From NCBI RefSeq assembly GCF_032918005.1, contig NZ_CP136628.1:7581891-7645890 (forward strand): 64,000 bases of DNA, read 5' to 3'. Under the pieces are notes generated by a model. That model ran no database searches. It had not been told where the DNA came from and saw only the letters and a list, made by a program, of their open reading frames with translations. Source of the DNA: Bradyrhizobium sp. NDS-1. GTDB lineage: Bacteria; Pseudomonadota; Alphaproteobacteria; Rhizobiales; Xanthobacteraceae. Every line of letters begins with the position of its first letter. Within the stretch, counting starts at the first letter, position 1. A program made the translations under genes and the position numbers. Positions 54,255 to 62,829 of this stretch are shown piece by piece.

Positions 54255-54282
54255 ATCCGCCGGAGGTCGCCCTCCGGCGGAT
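54255..54282 (-). terminator. Terminator of the molybdopterin oxidoreductase operon
   Basis: A perfect 12-bp stem, ATCCGCCGGAGG (54255-54266) and CCTCCGGCGGAT (54271-54282), 4-base loop. On the minus strand it is followed by TTGTTTTGGGG. It lies 28 bases after the stop codon of the gene at 54310. Confidence 0.75.
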
Positions 54283-54309
54283 CATCTCATTCGGCAATCG
54301 CAGCCCGGC

Positions 54310-56592
54310 TCACGCCTTCATGCTCGCCTTCACGGCCTCGGCCGTGATGGGCAGTGCCCGCACGCGGGCTCCGCTCGCGTTGAAGATGGCGTTGCCGATG
54401 GCCGGGGCGACCACCGTCACCGCGGGCTCGCCAACGCCGGTGGCCTTCTCGCCATTTGCGATCACGGCGATCGCGACCTCGGGCACCTGGCTCATGCGCA
54501 AGGGCGTATAGCTGTCGAAATTGGTCTGCTCGATGCCACCGTCCTTCAGCGTCGCCTTCTCGTACATCGCAAGCGAGAGCCCCCACAGCGCCGCGCCCTC
54601 GACCTGGGCGCGGATGTTGTCGGGATGCACCTGGGTGCCGACGTCGGTTGCGATCGTGAGCTTCTTCACTGTGACGGCGCCCGACGGCGCCACCGCGACA
54701 TGGGCGACGCAGGCGGTCCAACTTGCGGTCGCACGCTCCTGCGACGACACGCAGGCAACCCCCATGCCCTCGCCTTTCGGCAATTGCCTGCTGCCGTAGC
54801 CTGACAGACCCATCGCGGCGAGCAGCGTGTTGCGTAAGCGTTGCGCGCCGCCGTCGTTCTTGCCGGCGCCATCGAGCAGCGAGATGCGGAACTGGGCGGG
54901 ATCCTTGCCCGTGGCTGCCGCGATCTCGTCGATCATGCTTTCGACCGCCCAGAAGGTCCAGCCCGGCGCCACCGAGCGGAGCTGACCGGACGGCGTCGCG
55001 TTGTGCGCGAGCTCGTTCTTGATCGCGCGCACATAATGGTTGGGCACGGTGTAGAAGAAGTCCGCGCCATTGACCGTGAAGCTGTCGAGCGGCCCCTTCT
55101 TGTCGACCGAGGGCGTCAGGAAATCAGGGATTCCCCAGCGCGCGGTCGGCCAGGCCGAGACCACGTCGTGGCTGAGCGCGACCAGCTTGCCGTCGCCGTC
55201 CACGCCGGCCTTGACCTTTTGGTAGGTGAGCGGACGCGAGAAATCCATCGTCATGTCGTTCTCGCGCGTGTAGATCACCTTGACCGGCTTGCCGACCGCT
55301 TTCGCCGCCTGCACGGCCGGAATCATCATGTCGGCATCGAGCCTGCGGCCGAAGCCGCCGCCCAGCCACATCTGGTGCATGACCACGAACTTCGGATCGA
55401 TCCCGGCTGCGCCCGCTGCAATCGCGCCGGAGCGCGTCGCGAACTGGTTGCCGGAATAGATGTGCAGGATGTCGCCCTTGAACTCCGCAGTGGCGTTCAT
55501 TGGCTCCAGCGGCGCATGGATGTTGATGCTGGTGGTGTACTCGGCCTCGACCACCTTGGCCGCGGAACCGAACGCCGCTGCGGGATCGCCGTCCTTGACG
55601 AAGTATTGACCGGAATCGTCCAGCTTCTGGAGCCGCTTGGCCTCGTCGAGCAACGACTGGCTCGATAGCTTCGCGTTCGGACCACCGTCATAGGCGATCT
55701 TTAGCGCCTGCGCCGCCTTCTTGGCGTTGGCATAGGTGCTGGCGACCGCAACGACCCAGCCGGAGGTCGTGCCGGTCTTGTCGTCGAGGGTGACGGCCTT
55801 GATGAAGCCCGGCACCTTCTTCGCCGTGCTGTCGTCGACCGATTTCACCGTGGCGCCGAAGCGCACCGGCGGGGTGACCACCGCGCCATAGGCCATGCCA
55901 GGCAGCATCACGTCGATGCCGTATTTGGCCGTGCCGTTGGTCTTGGAGGGGATGTCGAGCTGCGGCACCGAGACGCCGACCATGGTGTATTGGTCCGGCG
56001 TCTTCAGCTTGATCGCCTTCAGTTCGTCCGGCGTGAAGGTTTTCGTCGCCTTGCCGCTCTTCACGACGTCCGCGAACGACATCTGCTTCTTCGACTTCGG
56101 ATGCACGATCATGGAATCGCGCACCACGAGTTCCGATGCCGGCACACCCATCGCGGCGGCCGCGCCTTCCGTCAGGGCCATGCGGCCCGCGGCGCCCGCG
56201 CGACTCATGGCGTCGAAGTTCATCATGGTCGACCAGCTGCCACCGGTGATCTGGGCGCCCAGCACGGGGTCGTTGAACTTCGGATCGTTGGAGGCGAGCG
56301 CGACGCGCATGTCACTCCACTTCGCGCCTAGCTCCTCGCAGACGATCTGCGCCATGGTGGAGGCGATGTGTTGGCCCATGTCGGCCTTGCCACAGGTCAC
56401 CGTGACCGGACCATCCGGCGAGATCGCGTACCAGACGCTCGGCTCGAAATTCGAGGGCGCGGCGAGCGCTTCGCCGATGCCGGGGACGCCGGCATAGCCG
56501 AGCACGAGTCCGGTCGCGGCGGTGCCGACGAGGAAGGAGCGGCGGCTGAGATCGGTCGTCTCAGGAGTCACGTTCTTCACATGCTCGTTCAT
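54310..56592 (-). CDS. Aldehyde/isoquinoline oxidoreductase, molybdopterin-binding subunit (IorB-like)
   Basis: A 760-residue large subunit of a xanthine dehydrogenase-family molybdenum hydroxylase. The twin-arginine signal [14 protein letters not shown] near residue 16 sends the folded complex to the periplasm. [39 protein letters not shown] and [21 protein letters not shown] (with the catalytic Glu) mark the cofactor site. It partners with the 2Fe-2S protein whose gene precedes it, overlapping by four bases (ATGA). Such enzymes oxidise aldehydes or N-heterocycles. No cytochrome c or XdhC-type maturation gene is adjacent. Confidence 0.91.
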   Translation of the reverse strand: MNEHVKNVTPETTDLSRRSFLVGTAATGLVLGYAGVPGIGEALAAPSNFEPSVWYAISPDGPVTVTCGKADMGQHIASTMAQIVCEELGAKWSDMRVALASNDPKFNDPVLGAQITGGSWSTMMNFDAMSRAGAAGRMALTEGAAAAMGVPASELVVRDSMIVHPKSKKQMSFADVVKSGKATKTFTPDELKAIKLKTPDQYTMVGVSVPQLDIPSKTNGTAKYGIDVMLPGMAYGAVVTPPVRFGATVKSVDDSTAKKVPGFIKAVTLDDKTGTTSGWVVAVASTYANAKKAAQALKIAYDGGPNAKLSSQSLLDEAKRLQKLDDSGQYFVKDGDPAAAFGSAAKVVEAEYTTSINIHAPLEPMNATAEFKGDILHIYSGNQFATRSGAIAAGAAGIDPKFVVMHQMWLGGGFGRRLDADMMIPAVQAAKAVGKPVKVIYTRENDMTMDFSRPLTYQKVKAGVDGDGKLVALSHDVVSAWPTARWGIPDFLTPSVDKKGPLDSFTVNGADFFYTVPNHYVRAIKNELAHNATPSGQLRSVAPGWTFWAVESMIDEIAAATGKDPAQFRISLLDGAGKNDGGAQRLRNTLLAAMGLSGYGSRQLPKGEGMGVACVSSQERATASWTACVAHVAVAPSGAVTVKKLTIATDVGTQVHPDNIRAQVEGAALWGLSLAMYEKATLKDGGIEQTNFDSYTPLRMSQVPEVAIAVIANGEKATGVGEPAVTVVAPAIGNAIFNASGARVRALPITAEAVKASMKA

Positions 56593-57080
56593 GTGGGCCT
56601 CCGCTCGTTGGAGGTAGCGGACGCGGTGCGCATCTCGGATGCGGCGCGCATGATCGCCTTCTGGATCCGTGAATAGGTCATGCAGCGGCAGAGATTGCCG
56701 TCCATATGCGCGACCACTTCCTCCTTGGACGGATTGGGATTCTTCGACAGCAGCGAGGCTGCCTGCATGATCTGCCCGGACTGGCAATAGCCGCATTGCG
56801 GCACCTGTTCGGCGATCCATGCTTTTTGCAACGGATGATCACCCTTGGCGGAGAGGCCTTCGATGGTGGTGATCTTCTTGCCGGCGACGTCACTGAGCAT
56901 GGTCTGGCACGAGCGCACGGCTTCGCCGTTGACGTGCACGGTGCACGCGCCGCACAGCCCGGCACCGCAGCCGAACTTGGTGCCGGTCATCTGCAATTGC
57001 TCGCGGATCGCCCAGAGGAGCGGCGTGTCGTTCGCCGCATCCACGGACAGACTCCGCCCGTTGATGGTGAGTGTTGGCAT
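56589..57080 (-). CDS. 2Fe-2S subunit of molybdenum hydroxylase (IorA-like)
   Basis: A 163-residue iron-sulfur subunit. The plant-type cluster is [23 protein letters not shown]; the second cluster is [13 protein letters not shown] with [10 protein letters not shown]. It starts [20 protein letters not shown], without its own signal, so it is carried across the membrane with the Tat-signal-bearing large subunit. AGGGGAAG lies 8-15 bases before ATG at 57080. The open frame continues upstream without homology. Translation is coupled to the large-subunit gene by a four-base overlap. Confidence 0.93.
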   Translation of the reverse strand: MPTLTINGRSLSVDAANDTPLLWAIREQLQMTGTKFGCGAGLCGACTVHVNGEAVRSCQTMLSDVAGKKITTIEGLSAKGDHPLQKAWIAEQVPQCGYCQSGQIMQAASLLSKNPNPSKEEVVAHMDGNLCRCMTYSRIQKAIMRAASEMRTASATSNERRPT

Positions 57081-57464
57081 AGGCGTCTTCCCCTGCCGGT
57101 GCATGAAGCCGCTTACGGCGGCAACTTGAATGGCGGACGCCCACCGGGCCGGCGCCAGCCTTGCCGGCGAGAATGATCGGGTTTGGTTGCCGTGGCAAAT
57201 GCAATTTGGAATGAGTCGAAACAGACGACCTCTGCACTTGCTCGTTGTGCGCCGCGCCAACGGCACCGACGCAGCGACTGGACGCAACAGCGGCGCGCCG
57301 CACATGCGCGCCATCGCGTCGAGGCAGTTTCTTACAGGTAACCAGGCAGGCTAGACTGTGACGAAGTGAGGTGAGCAAAACTGCCGCCGCGAACGTCCCG
57401 TCTCCCCTTGTGAAAGAGGGTGCACCGGCGTCGCGGCGAGATGAGAAAGACAGGGTCGGAAGCA
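57081..57464. other. Divergent intergenic region of 384 bp
   Basis: The gap lies between the oxidoreductase operon (leftward) and the alpha/beta hydrolase (rightward) and must contain both promoters. A GGCCGGCGCCAGCCTTGCCGGCGAG hairpin-like stretch occurs near 57148-57172. I see no convincing -35/-10 pair, operator or ORF. Confidence 0.5.
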
Positions 57465-58229
57465 ATGCCTGAGATCGATCGGGACGGCGTCAATATCTAC
57501 TATGAGGTTCATGGCGAGGGGCCGCCATTGCTGCTGACCCATGGCTACTCCTCGACCTCCGCGATGTGGCACGGCCAGGTCGATGCGCTTGCGAAGGAGC
57601 ACAAGCTGATCTTGTGGGACATGCGCGGCCACGGCCAATCCGATTATCCCGGTGACGCGAACGCCTACAGCGAAGCTCTGACCGTCGGCGACATCGCGGC
57701 GATCCTCGATGCGGTCGGCACTGAGCAAGCGATCATCGGCGGGCTGTCACTCGGCGGTTACATGTCGCTGGCGTTCTACCGGGCTCATCCAGAGCGCACC
57801 CGCGCGCTGCTGATCATCGACACCGGTCCGGGCTTCAAGAAGGACGACGCGCGCGAGGCCTGGAATGCGCGTGCGCTGGCCACCGCCGAGAGGCTCGACC
57901 GCGAAGGGCTCGACGTTCTGAAATCGGCGACGCCCGAGCGGGCCGCCGCCAGTCATCGCAACGCCAGGGGACTGGCGCTCGCCGCACGCGGCATGCTGAC
58001 CCAGCGCGACGCCCGCGTGATCGAGCTGCTGCCCGACATCAAGGTGCCCTGCCTCGTTGTGGTTGGCGCCGACGACACGCCGTTCCTCGCGGCGTCCGAT
58101 TACATGGCGGCAAAGATCCCCGGCGCACAAAAGGTCGTGATCCCCGCGGCCGGTCACGCCGTCAACATCGATCAGCCCAAGGCTTTTGTTGACGCCGTCG
58201 AGCCTTTCCTGAAGAACTTGCCGGCATAG
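57465..58229 (+). CDS. Alpha/beta hydrolase
   Basis: A 254-residue hydrolase. LLLTHGYSSTSAMW is the oxyanion loop, GGLSLGGYMSLAF the nucleophile elbow (Ser near residue 97), and GADDTPFLA and PAAGHAVNIDQP supply Asp and His. The pattern is that of 3-oxoadipate enol-lactonase-like or haloperoxidase-like esterases; the substrate is undefined. ATG at 57465 with GGAAGC upstream is favoured; ATG at 57441 would add eight residues. A small secreted protein gene follows at 24 bases, probably cotranscribed. Confidence 0.88.
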   Translation: MPEIDRDGVNIYYEVHGEGPPLLLTHGYSSTSAMWHGQVDALAKEHKLILWDMRGHGQSDYPGDANAYSEALTVGDIAAILDAVGTEQAIIGGLSLGGYMSLAFYRAHPERTRALLIIDTGPGFKKDDAREAWNARALATAERLDREGLDVLKSATPERAAASHRNARGLALAARGMLTQRDARVIELLPDIKVPCLVVVGADDTPFLAASDYMAAKIPGAQKVVIPAAGHAVNIDQPKAFVDAVEPFLKNLPA

Positions 58230-58253
58230 GTCGGGCAAGCGAGGACGTAGGCG

Positions 58254-58589
58254 ATGAAGCGGGCGATGCTGGCTACGGCCACGATGTTGCTGTCGATATC
58301 TGCGCAGGCCGATCCCTCCGGCGCGGTGCCGTCACGCCGGCCTTTCGTCACGACCCTGTCGAACAACATTCCGCTCGCCTTCGGCATGGATGCCGAACAG
58401 ACCGCCCGCGCCCTCGGGCAGTCGCTGCAATATGTGCGCGGGCGTCCCGGCAACGAAATCTATCTCGCTCTGCGCAACATCGGCGGCAGCGGCTTGATCC
58501 CGTACCGCCACCGCCTGTTCCTGCAATTCCGCCACGGACGGCTGGCGGGATGGAAGGAGGATTACGGCGAGAACTGGATGTGGGAGTAG
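58254..58589 (+). CDS. Small exported protein of unknown function
   Basis: A 111-residue protein with a signal peptide (MKRAMLATATMLLSISAQA, cleavage before DPSG). The mature part contains ALGQSLQYVRGRPGNEIYLALRN and RHRLFLQFRHGRLAGWKEDYGENWMWE, a compact strand-rich domain found in many rhizobial genomes, as far as I recall, without a known role. GTAGGCG lies before ATG; no strong site. It sits just downstream of the hydrolase gene. Confidence 0.8.
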   Translation: MKRAMLATATMLLSISAQADPSGAVPSRRPFVTTLSNNIPLAFGMDAEQTARALGQSLQYVRGRPGNEIYLALRNIGGSGLIPYRHRLFLQFRHGRLAGWKEDYGENWMWE

Positions 58590-58604
58590 ATTTATCTCCC
58601 ATGG

Positions 58605-58644
58605 TGAGGAGCGGCTAGCCGCGTCTCGAAGGGCCCGCTCCTCA
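58605..58644. repeat. Short hairpin element (TGAGGAGCG/CGCTCCTCA)
   Basis: Arms TGAGGAGCG (58605-58613) and CGCTCCTCA (58636-58644) enclose a TCTCGAA-containing loop. It is the CCTCATGGTGAGGAGC...GCTCCTCAGGACGAGG type element of Bradyrhizobium. It lies between the small exported protein and the dienelactone hydrolase genes. Confidence 0.65.
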
Positions 58645-58693
58645 GGACGAGGGGAAAGAGCAGAGTTCGTAACAACCAAGAAGGACAACCCGC

Positions 58694-59365
58694 GTGGGAC
58701 AAGACATCAAGCTGACGGCGTCCGACAACTTCCATTTTGGCGCCTATCGCGCTGATCCCTCGGGCACGCCCAAGGGCGCGGTGGTGGTGATCCAGGAGAT
58801 CTTCGGCGTCAATCACCACATCCGCTCGGTTTGCGACCGCCTCGCCGGCGAAGGCTATGTCGCGATCGCGCCGTCGATCTTCGACCGTACCGCGCCGGGC
58901 TTCCAGTCGGGCTATTCGCCCGACGAGGTCGCCGAGGCGCGCAAATTCGTCGCCAGTCCGGATTGGGCAGCGATGCTGCGCGACACGCAGGCGGCGATCG
59001 ATGCGGTCCAAGGCGTCGGCCCGGTCGGCATCATCGGCTTTTGCTTGGGGGGCAGCATCGCCTTCGTCGCGGCGACGCGATTGACCGGCCTGAAGGCCGC
59101 AATCGGCTACTACGGCGGCGCGGTCGTGCGCTTTGCCGACGAGACACCAAAAGTGCCGACGCAATTGCATTTCGGCGAGAAGGATGCCGGCATCCCCTTG
59201 ACCGACGTCGAGACCATCAAGGCGAAGCGGCCGGACGTGGAGGTCTTCATCTATCCGGGCGCGCAGCACGGCTTTCATTGCGACGAGCGCGCGAGCTACG
59301 ACAAGGCCAGCGCCGACATCGCCTGGCCGCGCAGCATGGAGTTCTTCGCGAAGCATTTGAGGTAG
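58694..59365 (+). CDS. Dienelactone hydrolase family protein
   Basis: A 223-residue alpha/beta hydrolase. VVVIQEIFGVNHHIRSVCDRLA holds the conserved Glu, IIGFCLGGSIAFVAAT the catalytic Cys (GFCLGG), GEKDAGIPL the Asp, and GAQHGFHCDER the His, the full Cys-Asp-His triad of carboxymethylenebutenolidase-type enzymes. These open lactone rings in chloroaromatic breakdown, but many members are general esterases. The start is GTG at 58694 with AAGGAC upstream. No other aromatic-degradation gene is adjacent. Confidence 0.91.
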   Translation: MGQDIKLTASDNFHFGAYRADPSGTPKGAVVVIQEIFGVNHHIRSVCDRLAGEGYVAIAPSIFDRTAPGFQSGYSPDEVAEARKFVASPDWAAMLRDTQAAIDAVQGVGPVGIIGFCLGGSIAFVAATRLTGLKAAIGYYGGAVVRFADETPKVPTQLHFGEKDAGIPLTDVETIKAKRPDVEVFIYPGAQHGFHCDERASYDKASADIAWPRSMEFFAKHLR

Positions 59366-59457
59366 AGAGCGCGTCCCCTCGCAGAAATCGGGTGGCTGCA
59401 TGCAGCGGCGCGGCGATAGAGCTGGCTGGTCAACCCAACTCACGCCGGGAACTCGTT

Positions 59458-59940
59458 ATGCAGCAAGCCATTGCGCACCTCGTCATCCGCAATCCATTCG
59501 GGACCATGGACGTCCCCTCACCCGATGATGCCGAAGTGAAGGACTATGCCGCGACGGCCACGCTGGCCGGCGATGCGGCAGACCTCAATGCGGCGACGTG
59601 GGCCGCGCTCGCAGCACCATCGGATCCGATCGAGGGAATCTGGGCGAGCCGCTGGAACGGCGGCGCCGATCCGACCATTGCCGGCGATACGCCGGACAAG
59701 TGGAAGCCGGGGCGCGCGGAGATCCGCATCGCGGGGAGCCGGATCTATCTGCGCTTCGACTGGGACGACGGCCGCCGCCACGGGCTGATCGAGGCCGCGC
59801 GCGACGGCGCGGGACGCCTGGTCGGAAAATACATCAACCTGACCACGCCGGCGATCACGCGGCCGTGGATCGGGCGGGTCGTCGAGGCCGGGCGGATCGA
59901 CGGATGTTTTCCAGAGGGGCGGCTGGATTTTCGGAGGTAG
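59458..59940 (+). CDS. Hypothetical protein, 160 residues
   Basis: The product begins MQQAIAHLVIRNPFGTMDVP and contains IEGIWASRWNGGADPTIAGDTPDKW and SRIYLRFDWDDGRRHGLIEAARDGAGRLVGKYINLTTP, a strand-rich pattern like a lipocalin or small beta-barrel. No signal peptide or membrane span is seen. ATG at 59458 has GGGA eleven bases upstream. I do not recognise the family. It may be cotranscribed with the dienelactone hydrolase gene 92 bases upstream. Confidence 0.65.
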   Translation: MQQAIAHLVIRNPFGTMDVPSPDDAEVKDYAATATLAGDAADLNAATWAALAAPSDPIEGIWASRWNGGADPTIAGDTPDKWKPGRAEIRIAGSRIYLRFDWDDGRRHGLIEAARDGAGRLVGKYINLTTPAITRPWIGRVVEAGRIDGCFPEGRLDFRR

Positions 59941-59960
59941 GGGTCTGGGACAATCCCCGA

Positions 59961-60067
59961 CGTCATTCCGGGATGCGCCGATAGGCGCAGGCCCGGAATC
60001 CATCGTGCGTCAGAGTTTGTGGATGAATGGATTCCGGGCTCGCGCTATAGCGCGACCCGGAATGACG
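59961..60067. repeat. Palindromic intergenic element (CGTCATTCCGG family)
   Basis: Arms CGTCATTCCGG (59961-59971) and CCGGAATGACG (60057-60067) enclose GCCCGGAATCCATC and GAATGGATTCCGGGC. Same family as 6450-6554. It lies between convergent stop codons. Confidence 0.85.
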
Positions 60068-60089
60068 GAGGAGAGAGACGCGCTTAAAT

Positions 60090-60839
60090 CTAGAACCAGC
60101 GCTCGCCCACGAACACGGTGTCGCCGGGGTTCAAGGGGGTACCGAGCGGCACCACGGCGCGCATGGAGCCGCCGTTCTCGGTGTGGGTGACGGTGACGAC
60201 GTCACGCTTGGCGCGCGGCGAGAAGCCGCCGGCGATCGCGACCGCGCTTTCGACCGTCATGTTCGGCACGTAGGGATACTGGCCGGGGGCCGTGACTTCG
60301 CCGAGAATGAAGAACGGACGATAGGCCTCGATCTCCACCGCGACCGAGGGCTCGCGGATATAGCCGTTGCGCAGGCGCGCGGCGATCTCGCCGGCGAGAC
60401 CAGCCGTGGTGCGGCCGCGTGCCGGCACCGCGCCGATCAGCGGCATGGTGATGGAGCCGCCGGCATCGATGGCGTAGCTGTTGGTGAGGCCTTCCTGGCC
60501 GTAGACCACGACGCGGAGCTTGTCGCCGGCATCGAGATGGTAGGAGGCATCATAGCGCATCGGCACCGCCCTCGGCGCGGCATAGCCGACCGGCATGGGT
60601 GCGGGCGAAGAGGCAAAGGAATTGTTGAGCGCCGCGATGGCGCCGCCGCCGTTGTTGGCGACGACGACCGGCTGCGGAGCGCCGTAGGGCTGGCCGTAGG
60701 CCATCGAGTCGAGATCGGCGCGCGGCTGCCCCACCAGGACGGGACCCGCAGTCTGCATGCAGCCGCCAAGGGGCAGCGCGGCGGACGCTGCCAAGAGCAC
60801 TGCCGAGATCGACGATCGAAACGCGCGTGCAACTGGCAC
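60090..60839 (-). CDS. Polysaccharide biosynthesis/export lipoprotein (Wza-type)
   Basis: A 249-residue lipoprotein with signal peptide and lipobox LPLGGC (Cys27). A low-complexity linker (30-100) is followed by the export domain: YHLDAGDKLRVVVYGQEGLTNSYAIDAGGSITMPLIG, then LRNGYIREPSVAVEIEAYRPFFILGEVTAPGQYPYVPNMTVE, a SLBB-like segment. It would form part of an outer-membrane channel for exo- or capsular polysaccharide. GTG at 60839 with GAGGGATAGG upstream is favoured because it gives an exact lipoprotein signal. No tyrosine kinase or glycosyltransferase gene is adjacent, so it is an isolated export component. Confidence 0.87.
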   Translation of the reverse strand: MPVARAFRSSISAVLLAASAALPLGGCMQTAGPVLVGQPRADLDSMAYGQPYGAPQPVVVANNGGGAIAALNNSFASSPAPMPVGYAAPRAVPMRYDASYHLDAGDKLRVVVYGQEGLTNSYAIDAGGSITMPLIGAVPARGRTTAGLAGEIAARLRNGYIREPSVAVEIEAYRPFFILGEVTAPGQYPYVPNMTVESAVAIAGGFSPRAKRDVVTVTHTENGGSMRAVVPLGTPLNPGDTVFVGERWF

Positions 60840-60957
60840 CGGACCTATCCCTCGAAACGAGACGGCTCCAGTGATGCACCGGTTATGGTTAATAAAGCGT
60901 TGAGCGGGATCGTGGATGGCCGGGAGCAAACCCGGCCATGACGAGCCTCCGGTAGGA

Positions 60958-61614
60958 CTATGCGCTCACACCGACGCCGATCGGACAGGACACGCCGGTG
61001 CCGCCAAGGCCGCAATAGCCGGCGGGATTCTTCGCCAGATATTGCTGATGGTAATCCTCGGCGAAATAGAATTCGCCTGATGGTGCGATCTCGGTTGTGA
61101 TGGCACCGAGGCCCCTGGCTGCGAGCGCCTTCTGATAAAGCGTCTTCGACTCGTCGGCCGCTTTCTTCTGCGCATCGGAATAGGTGTAGATCGCGCTGCG
61201 GTACTGCGTGCCGACATCGTTGCCCTGACGCATGCCCTGGGTCGGGTTGTGGCTTTCCCAGAACGTCTTCAACAGCGCCTGATAGGAGATCTTGTTCGGG
61301 TCGAACACGACCAGCACCACTTCGGTGTGGCCGGTACGGCCCGAGCAGGTCTCTTCATAGGTCGGGTTCTGCGTGTGGCCGCCGGCATAGCCGACGGCCG
61401 TCGTGTAGATGCCCTCGCCGAGCTCCCAGAATTTGCGCTCGGCGCCCCAGAAGCAGCCGAGCCCGAACACGGCCTGCTCGAGGCCCGCGGGATAAGGCGG
61501 CTTGAGCCTGCTGCCGTTGACGAAATGGGTGGTCGCGGTCGGAATGGCTTGCGCGCGGCCGGGCAACGCCTCAGCTGCGCTCGGCAACGCGGTGGTCTTG
61601 CGCATGAACAGCAT
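60958..61614 (-). CDS. msrA: Peptide-methionine (S)-S-oxide reductase
   Basis: A 218-residue MsrA that repairs oxidised methionine. The catalytic Cys54 is in [16 protein letters not shown], with [12 protein letters not shown] and [23 protein letters not shown]. The recycling cysteines are in [13 protein letters not shown] at the C-terminus. The N-terminal 45 residues are longer than the minimal enzyme, as in E. coli MsrA, without a signal peptide. ATG at 61614 is preceded by GGAGA. The gene is followed by the export lipoprotein gene, 118 bases away on the same strand. Confidence 0.95.
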   Translation of the reverse strand: MLFMRKTTALPSAAEALPGRAQAIPTATTHFVNGSRLKPPYPAGLEQAVFGLGCFWGAERKFWELGEGIYTTAVGYAGGHTQNPTYEETCSGRTGHTEVVLVVFDPNKISYQALLKTFWESHNPTQGMRQGNDVGTQYRSAIYTYSDAQKKAADESKTLYQKALAARGLGAITTEIAPSGEFYFAEDYHQQYLAKNPAGYCGLGGTGVSCPIGVGVSA

Positions 61615-61745
61615 GGTTGGGTCTCCGAAACGAGCTGTCCGTCGCCTGAGCCAGATGCTCACGCGGCGTGCTCGCGATCAGGTGGGGATATAGGGATTCT
61701 ACGTCAGCGCAGGCAGCCTTGTTACGCCGCGCCTCGCGGCGCTCA

Positions 61746-61803
61746 AATCCCGGCGGGAATTGAAGGTCAATCCCGGCGGGAATTGAAGATCAATCCCGGG
61801 AAT
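61746..61803. repeat. 23-bp tandem repeat overlapping a stop codon
   Basis: The unit AATCCCGGCGGGAATTGAAG plus three bases occurs at 61746-61768 and 61769-61791 (one difference), followed by a truncated third copy. The stop codon of the leftward gene at 61790 is part of the second unit, and the same TGA recurs in the first. Each unit has a CCCG/CGGG hairpin. It probably arose by slippage and may double as a terminator. Confidence 0.85.
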
Positions 61804-62107
61804 AGCCGATCAGCGGTTTCCGCGGCCGGAACAGGAACATCAGCAGGATGCCGAGAATGCCGAGGACGGCAAAGACCGGCTGATCCAGCAGCAGGCGGAT
61901 CACCGAGGTCCAGAGCCAGGGCGCCTTGGCCTCGACCCAGGTGCGGAAGGCCGACTGGCTGGCCTGATTGATGTCGTTCCAGAACTGGCCGAACCGGGTG
62001 AACCGCAGGGTCTGGTCGGCCACCCAGCGGGCGCCGTCATAGACCATGAAGATGAACCCGCCGGCGAGCAGCAACAGCCCAATCAGTCGGAAAAAGCCGC
62101 GGATCAT
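61790..62107 (-). CDS. Small membrane protein, 105 residues
   Basis: Two hydrophobic segments, FFRLIGLLLLAGGFIFMVY (N-terminal) and FAVLGILGILLMFLF (C-terminal), flank a central amphipathic part (WVADQTLRFTRFGQFWNDI). The basic end RPRKPLIGYSRD should be cytoplasmic. I know this protein type as conserved in Rhizobiales near rpsT, but no function is established. ATG at 62107 has GAGGC upstream. The stop lies in a 23-bp tandem repeat. Confidence 0.75.
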   Translation of the reverse strand: MIRGFFRLIGLLLLAGGFIFMVYDGARWVADQTLRFTRFGQFWNDINQASQSAFRTWVEAKAPWLWTSVIRLLLDQPVFAVLGILGILLMFLFRPRKPLIGYSRD

Positions 62108-62251
62108 GCCTCACCTTATATGGTCGTCCGATCGGAGAACCCGACAAAACGCCGCCAGCCAATAGCCGGGAGACGGCAGAAATTCAACCTCTTCAGGGCG
62201 TTACCGTGCGCCCTGAAGCGCCCAGGGGCCGCTTTTCCAGCCCGGAAAGCG

Positions 62252-62280
62252 TTGACGGTGCGCACGACCCTCTCTATAAG
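62252..62280 (+). promoter_or_regulatory. Housekeeping promoter of rpsT
   Basis: TTGACG (62252-62257), 17-base spacer, TATAAG (62275-62280): a strong sigma-70-type promoter with ideal spacing. Initiation near 62287 would give a leader of about 200 bases before rpsT, long enough for the regulation by S20 known in other bacteria. Confidence 0.8.
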
Positions 62281-62486
62281 GGCGCCAACTGGCGGCGGGC
62301 GCAATCCTGCCGCCGCTGTTCTTTGAGCAGTTGCAGGTCCCTCGAGCTGACAGGCTCTTTGAGGCCTCGTGTTCCGGGGACAGCCCAGCAACCGAACACC
62401 CTAAATCCGAGCGTCGATTACGCGGTCAAGCAAGCCGGCGCTACCCGACCAAGACGCGACCGGTACCCGCAAAGGATATTGAGACC

Positions 62487-62753
62487 ATGGCCAATACCAC
62501 TTCCGCCAAAAAAGCGACGCGCAAGATCGCCCGCCGCACCGCCGTCAACAAGTCGCGCCGTACCCAGATGCGCGGCGCCGTTCGCACCGTCGAAGAAGCC
62601 ATCGCGACCGGCGACCGCGCCGCTGCCGCAAAGGCGCTCGCGAATGCCGAGCCCGCCCTGATGCGTGCCGCCCAGCGCAACATCATTCACAAGAACAATG
62701 CCAGCCGCAAAGTCTCGCGGCTCACCGCGCAGATCGCCAAGCTCGCCAAGTAA
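62487..62753 (+). CDS. rpsT: 30S ribosomal protein S20
   Basis: An 88-residue basic protein of the S20 family, which binds 16S rRNA early in 30S assembly. [40 protein letters not shown] and [18 protein letters not shown] are diagnostic. The start ATG at 62487 has GGATATTGAGACC upstream, a moderate site. It has its own strong promoter (62252) and terminator (62803). In Rhizobiales rpsT is usually followed by dnaA, which is expected just past the right edge. Confidence 0.98.
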   Translation: MANTTSAKKATRKIARRTAVNKSRRTQMRGAVRTVEEAIATGDRAAAAKALANAEPALMRAAQRNIIHKNNASRKVSRLTAQIAKLAK

Positions 62754-62802
62754 TGGCGGACCGATCGATCGACTGATCGATCCAACATCGCAAGCGTCAG
62801 AC

Positions 62803-62829
62803 AGCCCGGCATCGCGCCGGGCTTTTTTG
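62803..62829 (+). terminator. Intrinsic terminator of rpsT
   Basis: Stem AGCCCGGC (62803-62810) and GCCGGGCT (62816-62823), loop ATCGC, followed by six T. It lies 50 bases after the stop codon. Confidence 0.93.

Noticed and set aside
61746..61803. Possible CRISPR-like direct repeats
   Set aside because: The 23-bp units are directly adjacent with no spacers and no cas genes are near; it is a simple tandem repeat.
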